31,529 nucleotides of DNA from Sporomusaceae bacterium UBA1887 (GCA_002337925.1 DDHB01000061.1:54070-85598); one strand, 5' to 3'; counted from the first letter of the stretch, positions 15,336 through 23,109 are shown. The notes: generated by a model from the sequence alone, not told the origin. Numbers and translations are program-made.

Positions 15336-15521
15336 ATTAGACCGGTCCTCCCCTATTAAACGCCTATGGTTATATATAGTCACTGGGGAAAAATCCATGC
15401 CTAACTAATCACAACGAAACTCTTTCCGGTCTTGAATACTGCAGGAGTTTTACTGTTAGGTTAGAAATAATTGCTTACATACTATCGTTGGAGAATCAGT
15501 GCAGAGGAGGAAGAGCAGTAT

Positions 15522-15881
15522 ATGAGTAAAAAGTTTTTGTTTATTTGTTACCCGAAATGTACGACCTGCCAAAAGGCGCAAAAATGGCTTAATGACCACG
15601 GTATTGCCTATGAACAGCGCAATATTAAAGAACAGAAGCCTACTGAAGACGAGTTGAAGGAGTGGTGGACCAAAAGCAAGCTGCCGTTGCGCAAGTTCTT
15701 TAACACAAGTGGATTACTGTATAAATCCCTGGCCTTGAAGGATAAACTGCCTGTTATGCCTGATAATGAGCAGCTTGCCTTGCTGGCAACAGATGGAATG
15801 CTTGTAAAACGGCCAATTCTCATATCAGAAGATCACGTATTAGTCGGATTTAAAGAACAAGAATGGGAAAGCGCCAAGTGA
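15522..15881 (+). CDS. ArsC/Spx-family thioredoxin-fold protein (YffB-like)
   Basis: 119 residues, typical of the arsenate reductase/Spx group. The N-terminus FLFICYPKCTTCQKAQKWL holds the C-x2-C motif (CTTC) at the thioredoxin-fold active site. KRPILISEDHVLVGFKEQEW near the C-terminus matches the KRP...VGF signature. Members reduce arsenate with thiols, or bind RNA polymerase as stress regulators (Spx); nothing here separates the two, and no ars genes are nearby. The start at 15522 lies 12 nt after AGGAGG. It appears to be a single-gene unit. Confidence 0.85.
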   Translation: MSKKFLFICYPKCTTCQKAQKWLNDHGIAYEQRNIKEQKPTEDELKEWWTKSKLPLRKFFNTSGLLYKSLALKDKLPVMPDNEQLALLATDGMLVKRPILISEDHVLVGFKEQEWESAK

Positions 15882-15919
15882 GAGCGGTGATATCTCAATA
15901 ATATTAAGGAGTGATTCTC

Positions 15920-16375
15920 TTGGATATTAAGCTTGATGATTTAAGCGGGGACAAAATAGCTGCTTTTATTGGAGGCCATCTCCAGGAGCTAGCTCGTCAC
16001 TCTCCGCCGGAAAGCAGACATGCGCTAAATCTGGATGGCTTGAAGAAACCGGATGTTACTTTTTGGAGTGCCTGGGAGCAGGGGGAGTTAGTAGGGTGCG
16101 GAGCACTTAAGGAACTGAATGGACAGTATGGAGAAGTAAAATCTATGCGTACCTCTTCCGATCACTTGCGAAAAGGGATTGCAAGACAACTCCTTAGCTG
16201 CATCATTTCCGAAGCGAAAATGCGAGGCTACCGGCGGCTGAGTTTGGAAACCGGCGCTATGGCTGCATTTGAGCCTGCTAGAAACTTGTATTTAAGCATG
16301 GAATTTCATTACTGCGAGCCCTTTGCTGATTATAAGGAAGACCGTAACAGCGTATTTATGACAAAAGAATTATAA
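15920..16375 (+). CDS. GNAT-family N-acetyltransferase
   Basis: 151 residues from TTG 15920. The acetyl-CoA binding core is visible: VGCGALKEL (~residue 55), GEVKSMRTSSDHLRKGIARQLLSCIISEAKMRGYRRLSLETG (motifs A/B, ~75-115) and LYLSMEFHYCEPFADY (~125-140), the latter typical of small GNAT proteins that acetylate amino acids or polyamines. The substrate is not deducible. TTG 15920 is chosen because AAGGAG ends 8 nt upstream; GTG 15911 in the same frame overlaps that site. It converges on ribU across a shared terminator. Confidence 0.83.
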   Translation: MDIKLDDLSGDKIAAFIGGHLQELARHSPPESRHALNLDGLKKPDVTFWSAWEQGELVGCGALKELNGQYGEVKSMRTSSDHLRKGIARQLLSCIISEAKMRGYRRLSLETGAMAAFEPARNLYLSMEFHYCEPFADYKEDRNSVFMTKEL

Positions 16376-16418
16376 AAAAGAGCTTGCTTCAAATAATACT
16401 ATTTTGAAGCAGGCTCTT
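16373..16418 (-). terminator. Terminator between convergent GNAT and ribU genes
   Basis: AAGAGCTTGCTTCAAA (16378-16393) pairs with TTTGAAGCAGGCTCTT (16403-16418). On the minus strand it is followed by a clear T run into 16373, so it serves ribU best; it may work weakly on the plus strand. Confidence 0.8.
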
Positions 16419-16422
16419 AGTG

Positions 16423-17001
16423 TTAATGCAGCAGGTGGGACAGTTTTTTGTAAATCAGAATCGTAATGAGTGATACCAGCAGGCCCTTCAGGATATTGAA
16501 GGGGATAATTGCGAAAACAATAAAACTCTTCAGGTCAATGATGTAGGGATTGACGGCATGGCCCATTTTGACAACAGCCTCACCGGGGAAATTGAGCACT
16601 GCCTGATAGAGTGGCAGCAATACCCAATAGTTTAGTGCTGCGGCGGACAGTGTCATAGCAAGAGTGCCGAAGGCCAGTGCAAGGATCGCTCCTTTGCGGC
16701 TCTTGTGGCGCCGGTAAATAAAACCGGAGGTTAGTACTAAAGCGCTGCCGACTAAAAAATTTGCTAGTTCACCAATACCTGCAGTTTGAGAATTAGTCAA
16801 ATGCAGCAGATTTTTGAGCAGCATGACCCAGAAGCCAGCAAGCGGTCCCATAGAAAAAGCGCCAATAATAGCGGGTATTTCACTTAAATCCATTTTTAAA
16901 AAGCCGGGCATAAATACGATAGGAAAGTCCATCAACATGAGAATGATAGCGGCACTGGCTAACACTGCTGTCCGGGTCATATAAATAAATGGCGGTCGCA
17001 C
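16423..17001 (-). CDS. ribU: ECF transporter S component, riboflavin type (RibU)
   Basis: 192 residues with about five to six membrane helices. LMDFPIVFMPGFLKMDLSEIPAIIGAFSMGPLAGFWVMLLKN resembles the riboflavin-binding S component RibU (FLKMDLSDIP is highly typical), and the C-terminal part (DLKSFIVFAIIPFNILKGLLVSLITILIYKKL) also fits. It binds riboflavin and needs the general EcfAAT module, not encoded here. Start GTG 17001 has GGGAGGA about 7 nt upstream; an in-frame ATG at 16980 lacks a site, and the further upstream frame is in the leader. No FMN riboswitch was seen upstream, unlike many ribU genes. Confidence 0.82.
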   Translation of the reverse strand: MRPPFIYMTRTAVLASAAIILMLMDFPIVFMPGFLKMDLSEIPAIIGAFSMGPLAGFWVMLLKNLLHLTNSQTAGIGELANFLVGSALVLTSGFIYRRHKSRKGAILALAFGTLAMTLSAAALNYWVLLPLYQAVLNFPGEAVVKMGHAVNPYIIDLKSFIVFAIIPFNILKGLLVSLITILIYKKLSHLLH

Positions 17002-17040
17002 GAGTGTTCCTCCCAACGGGATCAAGGTTTTATAGGGCTC

Positions 17041-17079
17041 ATTATACTTTTTTTTGACAAACAACGCAATGCTTGTCAA
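17041..17079 (-). promoter_or_regulatory. Candidate ribU promoter with overlapping inverted repeat
   Basis: On the minus strand TTGCGT (17069-17064), 17-bp spacer, TATAAT (17046-17041). It overlaps TTGACAA (17054-17060) and TTGTCAA (17073-17079), an inverted repeat with a 12-bp gap that could be an operator. Confidence 0.5.
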
Positions 17080-17100
17080 CAAAGATACGATGCGGGAACC

Positions 17101-17129
17101 TTTACACAATTATTTTTAACTGTTATAAT
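17101..17129 (+). promoter_or_regulatory. Promoter of the peptide/nickel-type ABC operon
   Basis: TTTACA (17101-17106), 17-bp spacer, TATAAT (17124-17129). It is divergent from ribU and gives a leader of about 210 nt before the lipoprotein start. Confidence 0.65.
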
Positions 17130-17222
17130 TTAACATAAATGAAATTGTGAAGATTTTAAAATATGACAGAAGTCATATGTGCGGATAACTAGTCAAGTAT
17201 ATCAATACATATAACAGTGAGC

Positions 17223-17277
17223 AGTGGTATGAAGCCATTTGGGGCAGTGCGTCCTGTGGTTTCATGCCGCTTTTTTT
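17223..17277 (+). terminator. Terminator hairpin in the ABC operon leader (putative attenuator)
   Basis: AGTGGTATGAAGCC (17223-17236) pairs over 14 positions (three G-T pairs) with GGTTTCATGCCGCT (17258-17271), followed by seven T. No upstream plus-strand gene needs a terminator, and the operon promoter is at 17101-17129. It therefore sits inside the operon's own leader, about 70 nt before the first gene, and implies regulated read-through. Confidence 0.7.
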
Positions 17278-17346
17278 GCGGAAAACTGCGAAAGAGGCGC
17301 GTGGAACATGGGTAACAGGAAAGGCAAAAAAACAGGGGAGGCAAGT

Positions 17347-18948
17347 ATGAAGAATAAAAAAATCGCATTCATTTTAATCGTTGTATTCCTCTTTACATTA
17401 GCTGGTTGTGGTAAAGCAGATAAGAGCGGAGCTGCTACAACGGCTAAAGACAGTGTTGTGATTGCCATGGATGCCGAATCAGAACCGCCTGCAGGTTTTG
17501 ATCCAATTATGGGCTGGGCGGCTGGTGAGCATACACATGATCCGTTTATCCAAAGTACGCTGCTTGTTACTAAAGCTGATATTACGATTGGCTATGATCT
17601 GGCTAAAGAGTATACGATTTCGCCGGATGGACTTACCTGGACGTTTAAAATTCGTTCTGATGTGAAATTTACGGATGGAGTGCCACTTACGGCAAAAGAC
17701 GTGGCTTTTACCTATAATAATGCAATGAAGCAGGTAACCGAGACTGATTTGTCTATGTTAAAAACTGTAGAAGCGATAGATGATACGACTGCTGTTTTTC
17801 ATTTCAATACACCTTATTCCGCATTTGCCTATACGGCTGCAGTTGTGGGCATTGTTCCGGAGCACGCTTACAATCCCGCAACCTATGGCAAAAATCCGAT
17901 TGGCTCCGGCCGGTATATCCTGAAACAATGGGATAAAGGCCAGCAGGTCATTTTGGAAGCAAATCCTAATTACTATGGCGAAAAACCAACAATGAAGAAA
18001 GTTACGATTGTCTTTATGTCGGAAGATGCGGCTTATGCGGCAGCTAAAGGCGGACAGGTAGATGTGGCTCATACAGCTCCGTCTTATACGGTAAATCCAA
18101 TTAAAGGATATACGATCCTTTCGTTTAATACTGTAGATATTCGCGGACTTAATCTCCCTACTATTCCTGCAGGCAATAAAACAGTGCCGAAGAAAAATGG
18201 CGAGACCTATCCTGCCGGTAATAACGTGACTGCCAATCTGGCAATTCGTCAGGCGATTGCCTGCGCGATTGACCGGGAGTCAATTGTTAAAAACGTATTA
18301 TACGGCTATGGTTCGGTAGCCTATACAGACAGCATTAATGAGCCATGGGAAAATGAAGCCATGAAAGTCCAGTATGATCCGGCAAAAGCAAAAGCCATCC
18401 TGGAAGCAGACGGCTGGAAGTTAAATAGCGAAGGCATTTATGAAAAAGCGGGCTTAAAAGCCGAGTTTGATCTTCTCTATATTTCATCAAACTCTGTTCG
18501 GACCGGCATAGCGATGGCTGTAAAAGAAATGCTGAAACAAGTGGGGATTAAGGTAAATCCAGTAGGCTCAAGCTGGGATAAAATAGCAACCTTATGCTAT
18601 GAAACTCCCCATGTTTTTGGTGCCGGATTGCATTCGCCTACTGGTGTTAGAAGCCACTATTATACCGGTAAAAACTTTGCCTCTTACTCTAATCCAAAGG
18701 TAGACCAATACATCGATCAGGCATTAGCCGCCAATTCTGTGGAAGGCTCCTATCCTTTATGGAAAAAAGCGCAATGGGATGGTACAACCGGTGTTACGCC
18801 GCAGGCTGATTCTCCCTGGGTGTGGCTGGTGGAAATTAAACACATTTATTTTGCTAAGGAAAACCTGAATGTAATTGATAAGAAAATTCATCCTCATGGT
18901 TATGGCTGGACAATTGTCAATAATGTCCATCATTGGTCTTGGAAGTAA
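17347..18948 (+). CDS. Peptide/nickel-type ABC transporter substrate-binding lipoprotein
   Basis: 533 residues, SBP_bac_5 family. Lipoprotein signal ending in LFTLAGCGK (lipid-modified cysteine ~21). Family text is visible: GLTWTFKIRSDVKFTDGVPLTAKDVAFTY (~100-130), GSGRYILKQWDKGQQVILEANPNYYG (~190-215) and AIRQAIACAIDRESIVKNVLYG (~300-320). The C-terminus ends in NNVHHWSWK; the exposed histidines would suit a metal or metallophore ligand, but this is speculation. Start 17347 follows GGGGAGG by about 6 nt; the frame runs 36 codons upstream through the leader terminator. First gene of an SBP-permease-permease-ATPase-ATPase operon. Confidence 0.88.
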   Translation: MKNKKIAFILIVVFLFTLAGCGKADKSGAATTAKDSVVIAMDAESEPPAGFDPIMGWAAGEHTHDPFIQSTLLVTKADITIGYDLAKEYTISPDGLTWTFKIRSDVKFTDGVPLTAKDVAFTYNNAMKQVTETDLSMLKTVEAIDDTTAVFHFNTPYSAFAYTAAVVGIVPEHAYNPATYGKNPIGSGRYILKQWDKGQQVILEANPNYYGEKPTMKKVTIVFMSEDAAYAAAKGGQVDVAHTAPSYTVNPIKGYTILSFNTVDIRGLNLPTIPAGNKTVPKKNGETYPAGNNVTANLAIRQAIACAIDRESIVKNVLYGYGSVAYTDSINEPWENEAMKVQYDPAKAKAILEADGWKLNSEGIYEKAGLKAEFDLLYISSNSVRTGIAMAVKEMLKQVGIKVNPVGSSWDKIATLCYETPHVFGAGLHSPTGVRSHYYTGKNFASYSNPKVDQYIDQALAANSVEGSYPLWKKAQWDGTTGVTPQADSPWVWLVEIKHIYFAKENLNVIDKKIHPHGYGWTIVNNVHHWSWK

Positions 18949-18969
18949 TCTATCGTCGTAGTTTTTGCA

Positions 18970-19007
18970 CTATGGTACAGAGAAAATCAATGTTCTCTGT
19001 ACCATAG
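18970..19007 (+). other. Perfect 15-bp intra-operon hairpin
   Basis: CTATGGTACAGAGAA (18970-18984) pairs perfectly with TTCTCTGTACCATAG (18993-19007), 8-base loop, no T run. It lies between the binding-protein and first permease genes. Such hairpins stabilise the upstream message or partly stop transcription, raising binding protein over membrane subunits. Confidence 0.75.
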
Positions 19008-19037
19008 GCTTATTCATTTGTAAAATGAGGTAGTTTA

Positions 19038-20042
19038 ATGGATATACGATCCTGTTCCGGTATATTACAATATGCCGGAAAAAGTATTATCAAGATACTA
19101 TCATTGCTAATTGCGGTGAGCATTCTTTCTTTTATTCTGGTTTCAGCATCGCCGGTTGACCCAGTCCGGGCCTATATTGGTGAAGTTGGTATGGCTAATA
19201 TAAGTGCGGAAAATCTGGCTAAGCTTGAAGCTTATTTTGGTTTGCATACACCGCCAATCGAAAGATACTGGAATTGGTTTACTGATTTTATTCAGGGAAA
19301 TATGGGGACATCGCTGCTTTATCGTCAACCTGTTGCCAGTGTTATCCATGTTAAGTTTATGAATTCCATGCTGCTCATGACGACTGCCTGGATTTTATCG
19401 GGTGGGTTAGGGTTTGTTCTGGGAATAATCGCGGGTCTCTATCGAGGACGGTGGATTGATAAATTCATTAAAGGCTATTCCCTGCTTATTGCCAGTACGC
19501 CAACGTTTTGGCTGGCATTGGTTTTATTGATGGTGTTTTCTGTATGGCTGCAGATTCTGCCTATTGGCTTGAGTGTGCCGATTGGGGTAAATGCTGCAGA
19601 TGTTTCCATCCTTGACAGTATAAAGCACTTGATATTGCCTGCTTTAACATTGAGTGTAATCGGAATTGCCAATATAACGCTGCATACAAGGGAAAAAATG
19701 ATTGATATCATGGGTGAGGATTATATCCTGTTTGCCAAAGCAAGGGGAAAAAGCAGATTCTCTATTATTCAGAGTCACGCTCTCCGCAATATTATGCTGC
19801 CAGCTATCACCCTGCAATTTGCCTCTATTAGTGAAATTTTTGGCGGTTCTGTCCTGGTAGAACAGGTTTTTTCTTATCCGGGCTTAGGAAAGGCAGCTGT
19901 TTCTGCCGGATTAAGCGGTGATGCCCCTCTATTGCTAGGGATTGCTGTAATCAGTGCTGCATTAGTGTTTACCGGTAATTTTATAGCCAATCTTTTATAT
20001 GGCATGATTGACCCTAGAATAAGGCGGGGAAGCGCACTATGA
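19038..20042 (+). CDS. Peptide/nickel-type ABC permease (DppB/NikB-like)
   Basis: 334 residues, six predicted helices. N-terminal LSFILVSASPVDPVRAYIGEV matches the DppB/NikB start (family text is LLPGDP...), and the EAA-type loop near residue 235 (GEDYILFAKARGKSRFSIIQSHALRNIMLPAITL) contacts the ATPase. VLVEQVFSYPGLGKAAV (~275) is typical. Its stop overlaps the next permease start (ATGA at 20039). It should pair with the second permease at 20039-20905, which carries a nonsense codon. Confidence 0.88.
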   Translation: MDIRSCSGILQYAGKSIIKILSLLIAVSILSFILVSASPVDPVRAYIGEVGMANISAENLAKLEAYFGLHTPPIERYWNWFTDFIQGNMGTSLLYRQPVASVIHVKFMNSMLLMTTAWILSGGLGFVLGIIAGLYRGRWIDKFIKGYSLLIASTPTFWLALVLLMVFSVWLQILPIGLSVPIGVNAADVSILDSIKHLILPALTLSVIGIANITLHTREKMIDIMGEDYILFAKARGKSRFSIIQSHALRNIMLPAITLQFASISEIFGGSVLVEQVFSYPGLGKAAVSAGLSGDAPLLLGIAVISAALVFTGNFIANLLYGMIDPRIRRGSAL

Positions 20043-20905
20043 ACAAGCTCGTTTCTGCCACTGTTTTGCAGAAATATCAAAGAAAAAGTTTCAATCAACG
20101 AAGCCGGAGCATTGCCTATTTAACGTTTGGCAGTCTGTTTTTAGCAGCAATTACGGTAATCGGTACTTTGGTAGGAGAGATCGCAATAACAACAAACTTT
20201 ACCCAAAAAAATCTGCTGCCTCAAATGTCTCATCTGTTTGGCACTGACTGGCTGGGCAGAGACATGTTGTCCCGTACTTTGAAGGGGATGTCTGTCAGTA
20301 TTTATATTTGACTTTTTGCTTCTACTATCAGCGCCGTTATCGCAACCATATTGGGCGCGGCAGCTGCAACCTTAGGGAAAAAAGTAGATGCGGTGATCAC
20401 CTGGTTTATCGACTTAGTCATGGGCATTCCTCATCTTTTGCTGCTTATTTTGATTTCTTATGCCTTAGGAAGAGGTACATTCGGTGTCATAGTCGCTGTA
20501 TCGATCAGTCACTGGCCGGTTTTAACCAGAATCATCCGGGGAGAAATTCTTCAGCTAAAAGAAGCAAATTATATCAAAATTGCGGAAAAGCTGGGACAAA
20601 GTAAAATGAAAATCGTGGTGCGCCATATGCTTCCCCATGTCTTTCCGCAATTTCTGGTTGGCTTAGTGCTGCTTTTTCCCCACGCTATTCTCCATGAAGC
20701 CGCGCTTACCTTTTTAGGCTTTGGCCTGCCGCCTGAACAGCCCGGTATTGGCATTATTTTGTCAGAAAGCATGAAATATTTAGCGCTGGGAATGTGGTGG
20801 CTGGCACTTTTTCCTGGAATGGTCCTGCTCATGACCGTTATGCTGTTTGATTTGATTGGCGATAGCTTGCGCAAGATGATTGACCCCCATAGTGCTCAGG
20901 ATTAA
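20039..20905 (+). pseudogene. Peptide/nickel-type ABC permease (DppC/NikC-like) with in-frame TGA at codon 91
   Basis: Both halves lie in one frame. Codons 1-90 end in GMSVSIYI, then TGA at 20309-20311, then LFASTISAVIATILGAAAATLGKK and the rest to 20905, 288 codons in all. Domain text is intact: GTDWLGRDMLSRTLKGM before the stop, and GIPHLLLLILISYALG, EANYIKIAEKLGQSKMKIVVRHMLPH (EAA loop) and EAALTFLGFGLPPEQPG after it. Family members carry glycine here (IYIGL-like), so a single GGA to TGA change explains the stop. The sequence downstream is not degraded, which suggests a very recent mutation, a sequencing error or read-through. A restart at ATG 20351 is possible but would lack the first helix. 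Confidence 0.85.
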
Positions 20906-20918
20906 GGAGGTAACCGGC

Positions 20919-21848
20919 ATGAATAGTAAAACCATTTTGCAGATAAAAAATTTGTCGGTTGCTTTTACGCAATATGAGCAAGGCTTGCGGCAGATTGAAT
21001 TAGACGTAATTCGTGATTTAAATGTTTCCGTACGTGAAGGAGAAATCGTTGCTGTAGTTGGATCAAGCGGCTCGGGAAAAAGCCTGCTGGCGCATGCTGT
21101 TTTGGGTATTTTACCGCATAACTGTAATGCGGTGGGAAATATTTGGTTTGAGGATGAATTATTATCTCCGAACCGTATTGAGGAGCTGCGTGGCAAAAAG
21201 ATTGTTCTGGTTCCGCAAAGCGTGACATATCTTGATCCTTTGGAAAAAGTCGGCAGCCAAGTGCGGAGAGAGCGAAACGAGGAAAGTGTTCGCAAAAAGC
21301 AGGAAGCGTTATTTGCTTTTTATAAACTGCCGGAAAACACCGGTGAACTTTATCCCTTTGAGCTATCAGGCGGTATGGCGCGAAGGGTGCTGCTTACCAC
21401 AGCAATGATGGAAAATCCTCGCTTAATTATTGCAGATGAACCTACGCCCGGTCTGCATTTAGAAGCGGCAAAAAAAGCCATGCGCCATTTTCGGGAGTTT
21501 GCCGATAAAGGCAATGGAGTGCTCCTTGTGACGCATGACATTGAATTGGCGTTGGAAGTAGCTGATAAAATTGCTGTTTTTTATGCAGGAACCACTGTTG
21601 AAGAAGCTCCGGTAGCGGACTTTCAATCTGTTGATACACTTCGACATCCTTATACGAAAGCGTTGTGGCGAGCTTTGCCGCAGAATGGGTTTCATCCCTT
21701 TCCAGGGAACCAACCTTATGTGAAAGACAGGCTCGAGGGGTGCCCTTTTGCTCCCCGGTGTCCTCAGCTTACGGCGGAATGTGAAGATAGGGCTATTCAG
21801 GAACAGACGATACGCCTCGGAACGGTTCGCTGTATCCATGCAGAGTGA
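20919..21848 (+). CDS. Peptide/nickel-type ABC ATPase (DppD/NikD-like)
   Basis: 309 residues. Walker A GSSGSGKS, Q-loop VPQSVTYLDPL, signature LSGGMARRV (family norm LSGGMRQRV-like, so one key Gln is Arg), Walker B LIIADEPTPGLH and switch LLVTHDIELALEVADKIAV. The C-terminal oligo_HPY region is present, with LRHPYTKALWRALP and a cysteine set (GCPFAPRCPQLTAEC and a later VRC) typical of this family. Start 20919 follows AGGAGGT; the upstream open frame overlaps the permease end. It works with the shorter ATPase at 21862. Confidence 0.87.
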   Translation: MNSKTILQIKNLSVAFTQYEQGLRQIELDVIRDLNVSVREGEIVAVVGSSGSGKSLLAHAVLGILPHNCNAVGNIWFEDELLSPNRIEELRGKKIVLVPQSVTYLDPLEKVGSQVRRERNEESVRKKQEALFAFYKLPENTGELYPFELSGGMARRVLLTTAMMENPRLIIADEPTPGLHLEAAKKAMRHFREFADKGNGVLLVTHDIELALEVADKIAVFYAGTTVEEAPVADFQSVDTLRHPYTKALWRALPQNGFHPFPGNQPYVKDRLEGCPFAPRCPQLTAECEDRAIQEQTIRLGTVRCIHAE

Positions 21849-21861
21849 GGAGCGGGTGACA

Positions 21862-22488
21862 ATGATATTAGAGGCAAAAGGGATATCGTTTGGATATAAG
21901 AAAGGTGTCAATATAATAGATAACTTTCAGCTTGCTCTGCAAAGTGATGAAAGACTAGGTATGATAGCTCCGAGCGGTTTTGGGAAAACAACGTTATGCC
22001 AAATCCTAGCAGGCTATATCAAACCGAGAACCGGCCAGGTACTCTTAGACGGGGCAGATCTTCACAAAATGAAAGGCTACTGTCCTGTTCAGATGATTTG
22101 GCAGCATCCGGAGAAATCCGTTAACCCCCGGCTGCGCATGCAAGATATAGTGGCAGAAGGCGATGAAATCCAGGAAAGAATACTGGATGGATTGGGCATT
22201 GAACGCGATTGGTTTAAGCGATTTCCCGGGGAGCTGTCCGGAGGCGAGCTGCAACGCTTTTGTATTGCCAGAGCGCTGGGGAAACGAACGAAATTTCTTA
22301 TCGCTGACGAAATCAGCACAATGCTTGATCTGATTACCCAAAGTCAAATCTGGAATTTCCTGCTGCAGGAAATAGCAGAAAGAAACATTGGTCTGATTGT
22401 GGTCACTCATAGCGCACCATTGCTGGAGCGCATTGCTACGCGGCAAGTTCTATTAGATCGGCAGATAATTTTTGAAAGTGGCTTGTAG
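21862..22488 (+). CDS. Peptide/nickel-type ABC ATPase, short form (DppF/NikE-like)
   Basis: 208 residues, shorter than usual (about 250-330); it lacks the C-terminal oligo_HPY part. Walker A is APSGFGKTT, where the first glycine of GxxGxGKT is Ala; signature LSGGELQRFCIARAL; Walker B FLIADEISTMLD; switch VVTHSAPLLERIA, keeping the histidine. So it is probably functional but diverged. ATG 21862 is chosen because GAGGAG (21847-21852) is 9 nt upstream. The open frame further upstream overlaps the previous ATPase gene. GTG 21856 is possible. Last gene of the operon. Confidence 0.83.
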   Translation: MILEAKGISFGYKKGVNIIDNFQLALQSDERLGMIAPSGFGKTTLCQILAGYIKPRTGQVLLDGADLHKMKGYCPVQMIWQHPEKSVNPRLRMQDIVAEGDEIQERILDGLGIERDWFKRFPGELSGGELQRFCIARALGKRTKFLIADEISTMLDLITQSQIWNFLLQEIAERNIGLIVVTHSAPLLERIATRQVLLDRQIIFESGL

Positions 22489-22538
22489 GAATAGCAAACA
22501 CGTGCTAGAATAGAACACATAAAACATGGTCAATGCAG

Positions 22539-22571
22539 ACCTCCTAAGCTTTTTTGCTTGGGAGGTTTTTT
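22539..22571 (+). terminator. Terminator of the peptide/nickel-type ABC operon
   Basis: ACCTCCTAAGC (22539-22549) pairs with GCTTGGGAGGT (22556-22566, one G-T pair), followed by six T. It lies 50 bp after the last ATPase gene and 18 bp before the next start codon. Confidence 0.82.
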
Positions 22572-22588
22572 GTTGGAGTGAACCGATC

Positions 22589-22939
22589 ATGAGACTATTC
22601 GATGCAGACTTAAAACAAGAGATTGCCCGTGTTAATAATAATGTCAATTTGTCGCTGTTTGGGACAGGACTGCGAAAACAACGGGTAACAGTTGTCGAGA
22701 ACAAAATTATTATTACAGCAGATCATAAGCGCATTCCAGCGCTGGCTGCACTTGATCAATTTGACCGTATGTCTTCGCGCATTGCCGATGTGGCAATATT
22801 AGACGAGTATAAGCGCCGCCTGAAAGAAGAACTCTTGCAGATGAACTTGCCGGTAGTGTGCGTGCTGAAAGACTATGCGCCTGATCATGAATTAGCAGTA
22901 ACCTTTATTTTACTTAAGGAAGATTTACTAAAAGCCTGA
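22589..22939 (+). CDS. Small cytoplasmic protein, possibly MpsC/DUF2294-like
   Basis: 116 residues with no signal or membrane segment. It begins MRLFDADLKQEIARVNNNV and has the pattern LFGTGLRKQRVTVVENKIIITA...RIADVAILDEYKRRLKEELL, which recalls the DUF2294 (MpsC-like) family of Firmicutes (short helix, GxGP-like turn, beta strand, long helix). The match is weak by eye: the usual GP and LTP positions are not kept. ATG 22589 is chosen because the frame upstream runs through the preceding terminator; the ribosome binding site (GGAGTG) is modest. TTGTAG-17-TAGAAT (22483-22511) could be a promoter, though it lies before the terminator. Confidence 0.55.
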   Translation: MRLFDADLKQEIARVNNNVNLSLFGTGLRKQRVTVVENKIIITADHKRIPALAALDQFDRMSSRIADVAILDEYKRRLKEELLQMNLPVVCVLKDYAPDHELAVTFILLKEDLLKA

Positions 22940-22982
22940 TCCAAGTTTTGCAGGTGGGTCGTAGGAACTCAAATGAGAGCCG

Positions 22983-23067
22983 AAAGCTACCGCTTTTTGC
23001 AATGCCGCTGATGTACGCCAAACACGCGATCATCAGTGTCATGCTTAAGCGGTAGCTTTGCTTTTTT
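22983..23067 (+). terminator. Long two-tier hairpin with T run before the Nif3-like gene
   Basis: AAAGCTACCGCTT (22983-22995) pairs perfectly with AAGCGGTAGCTTT (23047-23059). Within it CTGATG (23008-23013) pairs with CATCAG (23031-23036). GCTTTTTTTAG follows. It ends the preceding gene or attenuates the next; the large loop makes it more than a minimal terminator. The rest of the 22940-23109 gap holds nothing else I can name. Confidence 0.7.
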
Positions 23068-23109
23068 TAGGCACTATTTGCATTAGCTATACCATAAGGA
23101 GGTCATACC

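Noticed and set aside
15336..15420. Sigma-E promoter before ytrH
   Set aside because: Expected from B. subtilis, but no pair of elements close to the sigma-E consensus at correct spacing was found.
16980..17250. FMN riboswitch upstream of ribU
   Set aside because: None of the conserved FMN aptamer blocks is present on the minus strand.
20309..20311. Selenocysteine at the in-frame TGA of the NikC-like permease
   Set aside because: The position is a membrane-helix glycine in the family, no permease of this type is a selenoprotein, and no SECIS-like hairpin with a suitable apical loop is evident just downstream.
20351..20905. Separate, independent permease gene starting at ATG 20351
   Set aside because: The upstream 90 codons are in the same frame and supply the missing N-terminal helix and DWLGRD motif, so this is the second half of one interrupted gene.
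22483..22571. Promoter plus terminator as an attenuator for the gene at 22589
   Set aside because: TTGTAG-17-TAGAAT is a weak match, and the hairpin is sufficiently explained as the terminator of the preceding ABC operon.
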